From positions 1-13,281 of the forward strand of contig DATEQV010000447.1 of the NCBI GenBank assembly GCA_035272265.1: 13,281 bases of DNA, written 5' to 3'. The notes beneath the pieces are model-generated. The model saw only the letters and a list, made by a program, of their open reading frames with translations. It searched no databases and was not told the origin of the DNA. Shown piece after piece: positions 7,936 through 13,281 of the stretch. The stretch is from Acidisphaera sp035272265 (GTDB lineage: Bacteria > Pseudomonadota > Alphaproteobacteria > Acetobacterales > Acetobacteraceae). A program made the translations under genes and the position numbers. The stretch's first letter is position 1, and each line of letters opens with the position of its first letter.

Positions 7936-9111
7936 TCAGCCCTGCGCCCGCAGGTAGGGGGCGGGGTCGACCGGCTGCTCGCCCCGTCGCAGCTCGAAAT
8001 ACAGCGTCGGGCGCCCCGCGGAAGGCTCGGCGCGCGGGTTCCAGTCGGGCATTTCGCCCACCGGCTCGCCGGCGGCGAGCGCCGCACCCGGCTGCACATC
8101 CAGGCGTTGCATGCCTGCCAGCACCACGTGCACGCCGCCGCCGCAGTCCAGGATGACGAGCTGGCCGTAGCTGCGGAACGGGGCGGCGAACACCGCCCGC
8201 CCGGCGCAGGGGGCGACGACCCGGGCGAGGGGGGCCGCCCGCCAGGAGATCCCCGTCGCCGCCCCGGCCGGGGTGGCGTCGCCCCAGTGGCTGACGATGC
8301 TGCCCGCGACCGGCGCGGTGAACAGGCCCGCGGCCGGCCGGGCCGCCGCCTCCTGGGTGCGCCCGGCGTCGTGGCGGTCGGGTTCATGACGGTCGGGGTG
8401 GTCGACCTGGGTCAGCACGCCCTGCAGGGTCCCGGCCTTGGCGGCATCGTCGGCGGCGCGGCGCGCCGCGGCGGCGGCGGCGTTCTCGGCGGCGGTGCGG
8501 GTGCTCGCGGCCTCGGCGAGCTGCCGGTCGAGGTCGGCCGCGAGCCGCGCCTGCGCCGACTGGGCCTGCGCGAGGCGTGGCGCCTCGGCCTGCTCGGCGC
8601 GCGTGAGGTCGGCGATCCGCGCCTCCTCGGCGCGCAGGGCGGCGGCGTCGCGCTCCAGCCCGGCGGCGAGGCCGCGCAGCACGAGCACGGCGCGCAGCGC
8701 CCGGTCGGCCGGCTGGGGGACGGCGAGCATGGTCTCGGCCGGATACAGCGACACCCGCTCGATCAGCGGCAGCAGCGGCGCCATCTCGGCCGAGCGCGCC
8801 GCCAGCGCCGCCTCGGCCGCCGCGCGGTCGCGGACCCGGGCGGCGATCCGTTCGGCCGAGGCGTCGGTGGCGATCTCGGCCTGGCGCAGGCGGGCGGCGG
8901 CGGCGACGCGCTGCTCGGCCAGCGCGTGTTCCTGGGCGGCGGCCGCCTTCGCCGCGGCGGCCTTGCTGGCTGCGTCGTTGGCGGCGCGGTCCCGCTCGGC
9001 CTGCGCGGCCCGGTGCCCGGCGGGGTCCGGGTCGGGCGTGCGATGCCGCTCGGCCGCCTGCACGCAGACGGCCGGGACCAGCAGCACGGCAGCGACGGCC
9101 AGCGCCCGCAT
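7936..9111 (-). CDS. envC: EnvC-like murein hydrolase activator (coiled coil plus degenerate LytM)
   Basis: A 391-residue periplasmic protein. It has a signal peptide at about 1-20 (MRALAVAAVLLVPAVCVQAA), a very Ala/Glu/Arg-rich coiled coil at about 30-230, and a peptidase M23/LytM domain at about 262-388. The M23 zinc ligands appear lost: the usual His-Gly is LDCGGG (321-326), the GHL segment is AGM (332-334), and the HxHFE segment is TLYFEL (369-374). That fits an EnvC-type factor that activates amidases for septum splitting instead of cutting peptidoglycan itself. The ATG at 9111 is chosen because a good signal peptide begins there, but it has no clear ribosome binding site. The same frame is open for more than 1 kb upstream. 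Order with ctpA and rppH supports the assignment. Confidence 0.85.
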   Translation of the reverse strand: MRALAVAAVLLVPAVCVQAAERHRTPDPDPAGHRAAQAERDRAANDAASKAAAAKAAAAQEHALAEQRVAAAARLRQAEIATDASAERIAARVRDRAAAEAALAARSAEMAPLLPLIERVSLYPAETMLAVPQPADRALRAVLVLRGLAAGLERDAAALRAEEARIADLTRAEQAEAPRLAQAQSAQARLAADLDRQLAEAASTRTAAENAAAAAARRAADDAAKAGTLQGVLTQVDHPDRHEPDRHDAGRTQEAAARPAAGLFTAPVAGSIVSHWGDATPAGAATGISWRAAPLARVVAPCAGRAVFAAPFRSYGQLVILDCGGGVHVVLAGMQRLDVQPGAALAAGEPVGEMPDWNPRAEPSAGRPTLYFELRRGEQPVDPAPYLRAQG

Positions 9112-10444
9112 GGGCTCGGTGCTAGGCGGCGCTTCGTGGGCGGGGCAAGCGCCACGGCCCGAGGGAGACGTCGCCGGGCCGGCATCGGCCTGATGGCTGC
9201 GCCTGCGCCGTTTGGTGCGCCCCGGCCGGCGTTGGTCGGGCGGCCCTCCGTCGCCTGGCTCGCGCTCCTCGGGATGAGGGATTTCGGGCGCGGGTTGGGC
9301 CGGGGTGGCGCGTCTTGGGAACGGAATGCACCAGCGGCCGGCGCCGATTTTGATCCCGGTATCCGTGGCGTGCGGGTGCGGAAGCGTGCGCCCTGGCGTG
9401 GGCGCGGCTGCTGCGGCGGGCTCCGGTTCGGCCGCGCGATGGAGGCGTGCGCGCCGGGTTTTCCGTCCGACATCGTTCCGGTCGCGCGACAGCGCGAGGT
9501 CGCGTTTGTGGTCGCGGCGCTTCTGGGTGTCATGCCGCAGCTTGCGGACGTGGGCGTGGACGAGTTTGGCCTCCGCCTCGCGGCGGCCGACGATGAACCA
9601 CGGGGCGGGCCAGGCGGCGCGCCTGGCACGCCATCGCGCCCAGCCGAGGGATTGCAGGATGGCGGGCGGCGGGGCGGCGGCCGGCCGGTCGGCGCGATGG
9701 GCACGGCGTTGCGCCTGGTATTGGCCGCGCGCGGCGAGCAGCCGGACGGCCGCGCGGGTGGCGCGCCGGTGGAGCCGGCATTCGGCCTTCCAGTCGCCGC
9801 GGCGGGCGTCCAGCAGGAGCTTGCGGGCATCGGCGCAGCTCTCGCACCGGTACTGCTCGCCGCGTCGCTCGCACCAGGCGTGTGCGTCGCGATGACCGCT
9901 CGGCCGTTTGAACAGGCGGCTGGCGACGGGGCGGTCCCGGCAGAACGCATCCTGCACGATCTCGACGCGGAAGATGCGTTCGCGATCGTGCGCCTTGATG
10001 TCGGGTTCGGGGGCTGGCGGGGGCTGGTTTGGGTGGCCGCGTCCCGGGCGCGTACGGGGTGGCGTGGGCGAGGCCCTGATAGAGTCGGACGAGACGGGCG
10101 GGCAGCCAGCGCAGGACGCGTCCGGGGCAATCGGCGGGGTATTCGGCGGCGCCGGGCTGCCTGCGGCGTCCGGTGCGGGTGGTCGGGCCCGGATGCGGAT
10201 CGGCCGGGGCCGGCGGTGCGGCCGGGGCGGGCGGTGCGACGGGCGCGGACGCGGTTTTGAGGCAGGCGTAGGCCTCGGCTGCGCGGGCGCAGGCTTCCGC
10301 CGAGCGGCGGCGCCGCTGCTCATAGGTTTGGAAGATCTGTTCCCAGAGCGACCGCGCCCGCGGACGCGGCTCCGCCGTCCCGTTTGCGTGGCCGGAGCCA
10401 GCGGGGTCGGAGGCGTCGTTCGGTGCGGCGTCGTCCACACACAT
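9112..10444 (-). pseudogene. unrecognised protein-coding region with a probable frameshift
   Basis: I do not recognise this family. From an ATG at 10444 the first segment reads in one frame with helical, charged sequence (LWEQIFQTYEQRRRR, AEACARAAEAYACL), a Pro/Ala linker, and RVLRWLPARLVRLYQGL. Near 10009-10023, where two G5 runs lie, coding quality moves to the frame one base over. That frame continues through HDRERIFRVEIVQDAFC, a Cys-rich stretch (Cx8CxxC, then RGDWKAEC) and a basic segment (VRKLRHDTQKRRDHKRD). Removing one C from a minus-strand CCCCC run would join the two. Third-position GC, by eye, is high in these frames (about 10440-9440) and falls toward 9112. No stop separates the second frame from envC. 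The region may be a frameshifted gene, a decaying gene, or hold a sequencing error. Confidence 0.55.
9940..9990 (-). repeat. copy 1 of a 17-codon duplicated segment
   Basis: It encodes HDRERIFRVEIVQDAFC on the minus strand, inside the unrecognised gene. It matches 10678-10728 at 45 of 51 bases, and the six differences are all synonymous third-codon-position changes in this frame. Confidence 0.8.
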
Positions 10445-10540
10445 ACGGCTGGTCTAGGACGGGGTGCCAACAGCGGCAAGAATTATTTCTTAGACGCCGG
10501 GGCGCGCGCCTATACCCAAGTCTGAGAGAGTGCGACTCAC

Positions 10541-10658
10541 CTCGTCATCGCGAGCCGCCGCTTGGCGGCGTGGCGATCCAGGGCCGCGCGGCAGGCGTTT
10601 GTCACGCGGCCCTGGATCGCCACCCGCCACGCCTTCGGCTCGCGGTCGCGATGACGAG
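10541..10658. repeat. 118-bp interspersed palindromic repeat
   Basis: The inner arms gtggcgatccagggccgcg (10570-10588) and their exact reverse complement (10605-10623) make a perfect 19-bp stem with a 16-nt loop. The outer arms ctcgtcatcgcga (10541-10553) and tcgcgatgacgag (10646-10658) pair over 13 bp. The segments between are imperfect. No U-run follows, so it is not an ordinary terminator. The architecture is that of REP- or RPE-type dispersed palindromes, but only one copy is in the window. Confidence 0.75.
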
Positions 10659-10677
10659 TGAATGGGGGGAGGCGTTC

Positions 10678-10728
10678 GCAGAAGGCGTCCTGCACAATCT
10701 CGACGCGGAAGATGCGCTCCCGGTCGTG
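10678..10728 (-). repeat. copy 2 of a 17-codon duplicated segment
   Basis: It encodes the same HDRERIFRVEIVQDAFC as 9940-9990 through six synonymous differences. It lies in intergenic DNA 19 bp from the palindrome edge, with no similarity to the unknown gene on either side. It is probably a remnant of a paralogous gene or part of a repeat derived from one. Confidence 0.8.
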
Positions 10729-10797
10729 CGGCGGCGACGCCGATGACCGCCCAGGAAATGGGCGCCGGTAGTGCGAGCTGCTGGCCCTCCCCGTTTG

Positions 10798-10806
10798 TGC
10801 TATAAT
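10798..10806 (+). promoter_or_regulatory. extended -10 promoter of the MNT/HEPN operon
   Basis: TGCTATAAT is a perfect TGn extended -10 with consensus TATAAT at 10801-10806. The ATG of the next gene begins 7 nt downstream, where transcription would start. No good -35 is visible (CTGCTG at 10778). It stands out as AT-rich in very GC-rich surroundings. Confidence 0.6.
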
Positions 10807-10812
10807 CCCGCA

Positions 10813-11106
10813 ATGGATCGCGACGCCGCCATTGCCACGCTCAAAGCGCACGAGGCCGAATTGAAGCAGCTCGGCGTGGAGCACCTTTACCTGTTCGGCT
10901 CAACCGTGCGGGGGGAGGCGCGTGAGGATTCTGACATCGATCTGTTCTTCGACTACAAGCGCGGCACGTTCGGCCTTTACGAGCTCATGGACGTGAAGGA
11001 AGCCGCCGCCCGCATCCTCGGCCGCAAGGCCGACATCATGACGCGCGACAGCATCCACAAGGCTCTGCGCGCGCGCGTCGAAGACGAGGCTATCCCCGTT
11101 TTCTGA
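10813..11106 (+). CDS. MNT-type nucleotidyltransferase antitoxin (MntA-like)
   Basis: A 97-residue minimal nucleotidyltransferase. The motif GSx10DxD is complete: G29-S30 in LFGSTVRGEA, D41 and D43 in DSDIDLFF, with a third acidic residue D74 in KADIM. In characterised MntA-HepT pairs this enzyme adds AMP to a Tyr of the HEPN toxin and neutralises it. The ATG at 10813 is preferred over an upstream ATG at 10771, which precedes the promoter. No ribosome binding site exists between promoter and start, so the mRNA is probably leaderless. The stop codon shares one base with the ATG of the HEPN gene (TGATG), so the two are coupled. Length is normal for an antitoxin of this type. Confidence 0.92.
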   Translation: MDRDAAIATLKAHEAELKQLGVEHLYLFGSTVRGEAREDSDIDLFFDYKRGTFGLYELMDVKEAAARILGRKADIMTRDSIHKALRARVEDEAIPVF

Positions 11107-11465
11107 TGGTACGGCGCTCCATAACCCTGCGGCTTGATGACATGATCGAGGCTTCGGAGCGCGTTCGGGAGGTGCTGGGCGATCTGTCACTCGATGCCTT
11201 CGAAGGCGATTGGCAGCGGCAGTGGCTCGTGCAGCGCGGGATCGAGATCATCTCCGAAGCCAGCCGTCACTTGCCTGACGATTTGAAAGCGCGTCAGCCA
11301 CACATTCCGTGGAGGAAGGTCGCCGGGATCGGCAACATTCTGCGCCACGGCTACGAAGACATTGCCGCACCGGTTCTCTGGAAGCTTGTTCGTGAAGACC
11401 TTCCGCAGCTTGAACGCGCGTGCCGTGAAGAATTGGCGACGGAGCAAACCCACGAACAGCGATGA
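11106..11465 (+). CDS. HEPN-domain ribonuclease toxin (HepT-like, DUF86)
   Basis: A 119-residue, mostly helical protein of the HepT-like/DUF86 family, partner of the preceding MNT protein. The C-terminal active-site region reads PWRKVAGIGNILRHGYEDI (68-86). H81 and Y83 match the H and Y of the usual RX4HXY motif, where Y is the residue AMPylated by the antitoxin. The Arg of the normal RN pair is replaced by Gly (G76-N77), and an Arg instead sits directly before the His (R80). The conserved QRGIEIISEASRHLP helix (43-57) is typical of the family. It starts on the overlapping TGATG of the antitoxin gene. The stop at 11463-11465 is followed by 72 nt before the convergent OmpA gene. The only structure I see there is a 12-bp palindrome (11490-11501). 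Confidence 0.9.
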   Translation: MVRRSITLRLDDMIEASERVREVLGDLSLDAFEGDWQRQWLVQRGIEIISEASRHLPDDLKARQPHIPWRKVAGIGNILRHGYEDIAAPVLWKLVREDLPQLERACREELATEQTHEQR

Positions 11466-11537
11466 CCGTCAAGGAAATCGGTACCTGCCGCAGCTAGCTG
11501 CAGGGCGGATGGAGTGAAACTCAGGACGGCCTCGACG

Positions 11538-12158
11538 TCACCGGATGGTCACCTCGACTCTCCGGTTGAGCGGCTCGGCGACCCCGGGCGGGCGCTTTAC
11601 CCGCGGATTGTTGGCGCCATGATACTCGACCGACATGATGTCGCGACTGACGCCGGCGGTGACCAGCGCGTCCCGGATCAGCTCGGCACGCCGGCGCGAC
11701 AGGGTTTCGTTTTCGGCTGCCGTGCCCGTGGCGTCGGCGTGGCCCGAGATGCTGATGTCGGCGTTCGGCGTGGCGCGAGCCGCCGCGATCGCCGCCTCCT
11801 CGTCGCCGCGCGATTTCGGGTCGAGAACCGCCTGGTCGTTGAGGAAATACAGCACGAAGATCTTCGGCGCCCGCGGCGTGGCCGCGACGGTGTCCGCGAA
11901 GGCGCGGTCGACGTCCTTCTGGTCGGCGATGAACGGCTTGCCCAGGGGGTGGCCCGGCCCGGTGGCGACCGCAGCCAGAGAACGATCGAGTTCCACCGCG
12001 CCGCCCGTATTGCGGACGATGACCTTTCCGGTCGACCCTGTCTCGTCAGGCACCAGGACAACGACATTCGCCGGCAGCCCGCAGCTCGCCAGCAGCGCGC
12101 ACAGCAGCCAGGCGACACCGCGTGAACGCGAGCCGGGCGGCGGTATGGTCCAGCTCAT
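11538..12158 (-). CDS. OmpA-like peptidoglycan-binding lipoprotein
   Basis: A 206-residue protein. The start at ATG 12158 gives a lipoprotein signal (VAWLLCALLASC) with Cys26 as the lipidated residue. An unassigned N-terminal part (about 27-90) follows, then an OmpA_C-like domain (about 98-206) with the strand IFVLYFLNDQAVL, the ISGHADATGTAAENETLSRRRAE core and the terminal NRRVEVTIR. Such domains bind the diaminopimelate of peptidoglycan and tie the outer membrane to the wall. The ATG lies one base after the TAG of the FecR-domain gene, so the pair is translationally coupled. An in-frame extension of 22 codons upstream overlaps that gene and lacks signal-peptide character. No beta-barrel domain is present. 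Confidence 0.9.
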   Translation of the reverse strand: MSWTIPPPGSRSRGVAWLLCALLASCGLPANVVVLVPDETGSTGKVIVRNTGGAVELDRSLAAVATGPGHPLGKPFIADQKDVDRAFADTVAATPRAPKIFVLYFLNDQAVLDPKSRGDEEAAIAAARATPNADISISGHADATGTAAENETLSRRRAELIRDALVTAGVSRDIMSVEYHGANNPRVKRPPGVAEPLNRRVEVTIR

Positions 12159-12159
12159 C

Positions 12160-12630
12160 CTAGTCGTCCGCCCGCACGAGGAAGCGTGTGCCGCGTACCG
12201 CGATGGTGGCACCCGGCGTTTCAACCGACATCGAATCCGGCGCCAGCTTCGCGGTCAGGCCGGAGATGTACTCCAGCGATCCGTGCAGGAGGCGGAGCAC
12301 GAACCCATAGCGCGGCACGGCCGGCTCGAAGACGAATTTCGACAGCTCCAGCCGGCTGTTCGGACCGAGCGCCACGCGGGTGTTGTCGCGAAACGTGACG
12401 CCCACCTCGCCGTCGTCCCCGGTTTCGAGCAGGTCCGCCTGCTGCAGCGCCATGCCAACCGACGCAGGCAGGATCGCCCCGTGGCGATGCACCGTCGCCG
12501 TGCCGGTGACCACCTTGATGTACCCGACGGCCATCTCCTCGGCGCCGGCCGGGGTGATCGGCATCAAGGCGACGAGCGCCAGGATCGTCAGGACGGATAG
12601 CACCGTGGCACGCAAGCCGGCGCGGCTCAT
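12160..12630 (-). CDS. secreted FecR-domain protein
   Basis: A 156-residue exported protein. The ATG at 12630 has a strong AGGAG 7 nt upstream; a TTG five codons earlier is not needed. A signal peptide (about 1-30, ending PAGAEE) leads into a FecR domain (about 35-150). Landmarks are GYIKVVTGTATVHRHG, LLETGDDGEVGVTFRDNTRVALGPNSRLEL, GSLEYISG and VETPGATIAVRGTRFLV. Unlike true FecR anti-sigma regulators there is no cytoplasmic sigma-binding N terminus and no ECF sigma gene next door, so this belongs to the stand-alone periplasmic FecR proteins of unknown role. It is followed after one base by the OmpA-like lipoprotein gene, suggesting a shared envelope function. Confidence 0.9.
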   Translation of the reverse strand: MSRAGLRATVLSVLTILALVALMPITPAGAEEMAVGYIKVVTGTATVHRHGAILPASVGMALQQADLLETGDDGEVGVTFRDNTRVALGPNSRLELSKFVFEPAVPRYGFVLRLLHGSLEYISGLTAKLAPDSMSVETPGATIAVRGTRFLVRADD

Positions 12631-12674
12631 GGGCGGCTCCTGCAACGACAGGCCGACATCTCCAGCACACTCCT

Positions 12675-13253
12675 CTACGGCGGTGAATCGATCAAGCAGG
12701 TTCGTGCGCTACGTCTCGCGTCCAGCAGCGCCTCGAACCGGCGGCACAAAGCGGGCATCTGATACGGCTTGTAGATGATCTCGAATCCATCCTGTCGCGT
12801 CTCGATCCCGGTTTCGCTGTAGCCGGTGGTCAGCAGCACCGGCAGGTCGGGCCGCTCGACGCGAAGGCGCTCGGCCAGCTCGTATCCGCTCATGCCGCCC
12901 GGCATCACGACGTCGGTGAAGACGAGATCGGTCCCGCCTCCGTCGCCGATCATCGCAAGCGCCGCAACGGCATCGCGGGCGATGCGCACCCTGTATCCGA
13001 AATTCGGCAGCGACGTGGCGAGCAGATTGGCGATGTCGCGGTTGTCCTCGACAACGAGTACGGTTGCGGAACCGTGCCCCGTGGTCTGATCCGGTGTCAG
13101 GGCCGGGATCGGCGCGGCGACCGTGACTGCGGGAAGGAAAAGCCGCACCGTCGTGCCCGCTCCCGCGGCGCTGTCGATCGTGACCGAGCCGCCCGACTGG
13201 TTCGCGAAGCCGTGCACCTGGCTCAGCCCTAGCAGCCTGTCGGAGTTAAGCAC
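12675..13253 (-). pseudogene. C-terminal remnant of a hybrid histidine kinase
   Basis: The fragment begins inside the HATPase domain. GLSQVHGFANQSGG and the GAGTTVRLFLP strand are the last part of an ATPase domain (about residues 9-42). A linker follows, then a receiver domain (about 63-178) with acidic pocket E69/D70 in VVEDN, phospho-acceptor D114 in VFTDVVMP, T142/T143 in LLTTGYS, and K162 in YKPYQ. Normally GxGLGLSQV and the whole upstream kinase core would precede it. Here the preceding codons (SWFVLNSDRL) are unrelated and lie in AT-rich DNA. The frame stays open to the window edge. The GTG at 13253 is simply the first start available. It probably cannot phosphorylate itself. It ends 44 nt before the FecR-domain gene, on the same strand. 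Confidence 0.75.
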
Positions 13254-13281
13254 AAACCACGAACAAATCGGAGATTTCTTT
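13229..13281 (+). mobile_element. possible left end of an insertion sequence
   Basis: From 13229 rightwards, base composition drops from very GC-rich to roughly half AT, and homology to the histidine kinase stops. The junction has the tetramer CTAG (13229-13232), which fits the YTAR target of IS5-type elements. GGAG near 13270-13273, followed by ATTTCTTT at the window edge, looks like a ribosome binding site for a start codon just outside. No transposase sequence is visible, so this is inference from composition and disruption. Confidence 0.3.

Larger units (their letters stand above)
10445..10812. other. intergenic region, 368 bp
   Basis: No credible gene lies between the divergent unknown gene and the nucleotidyltransferase gene. 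It holds, in order, a short AT-rich patch (about 10478-10497) that may contain the minus-strand promoter, a 118-bp palindromic repeat, the second copy of the 17-codon segment, and a plus-strand extended -10 promoter. Open frames crossing it are low-quality translations of the palindrome or antisense of the next gene. Confidence 0.6.

Noticed and set aside
8107..10260. Plus-strand open frame of 717 codons antisense to envC and the unknown gene
   Set aside because: Its codons are exact reverse complements of the minus frame. The six differences between the duplicated segments would all be nonsynonymous in it, and it is Gly/Arg-rich without domains. It is a GC-driven shadow.
10742..11482. Similar ~20-bp stretches (gatgaccg.c.aggaaat.gg) on both sides of the MNT/HEPN operon, suggestive of target duplication
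   Set aside because: About 19 of 22 matches. At this length and GC content several such matches are expected by chance in 13 kb, and the right copy overlaps the HEPN stop codon.
11484..11504. Palindrome around gcagctagctgc as terminator for the toxin operon
   Set aside because: The stem is too short, the loop is awkward and there is no T-run on either strand.
1..13281. CRISPR arrays, tRNA or rRNA genes, riboswitches
   Set aside because: No regularly spaced repeats, no tRNA-like cloverleaf or CCA context, and no known aptamer motif were seen on reading either strand.

Overview
The window is high-GC, densely coding DNA. Its core cluster envC-like, ctpA-like, divergent polysaccharide deacetylase and rppH, all on the minus strand, is an arrangement typical of Alphaproteobacteria. 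Together with the B12-type radical SAM protein and the periplasmic PQQ dehydrogenase, this suggests a Rhodospirillales- or Hyphomicrobiales-like alphaproteobacterium. No rRNA, tRNA or other taxonomic marker is present, so that placement is inference.

Layout. (1) 1-54: the first 18 codons of a minus-strand gene leaving the window. (2) 229-1968: a plus-strand radical SAM protein with a B12-binding-like N-terminal domain. (3) 1979-4336, minus strand: a periplasmic PQQ alcohol dehydrogenase interrupted by one in-frame amber codon, then a terminator hairpin, then a diheme c4-type cytochrome that is its likely electron acceptor. (4) 4545-9111, minus strand: the envelope/RNA-decay cluster, read as envC-like LytM factor, S41 protease, membrane-anchored deacetylase-fold protein and rppH, the last coupled by a GTGA overlap. 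(5) 9112-10444: an unrecognised minus-strand coding region with a probable 1-nt frameshift. It continues in frame, without a stop, into envC. (6) 10445-10812: an intergenic stretch with a 118-bp palindromic repeat and a second copy of a 17-codon segment of the unknown gene. (7) 10813-11465: an MNT/HEPN toxin-antitoxin pair, apparently leaderless. (8) 11538-12630, minus strand: a secreted FecR-domain protein coupled to an OmpA-like lipoprotein. (9) 12675 to the end: the C-terminal part of a hybrid histidine kinase, cut in its ATPase domain where the sequence becomes AT-rich, probably by a mobile element.

The most unusual material is in regions 5 and 6. A conserved peptide (HDRERIFRVEIVQDAFC) is encoded twice. 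The six base differences between the copies are all synonymous in the minus frame, which marks a real but unrecognised protein family in a stretch that ordinary gene calling would garble. The window also contains three damaged genes (amber, frameshift, truncation). Base-call errors must be excluded before the first two are read biologically.
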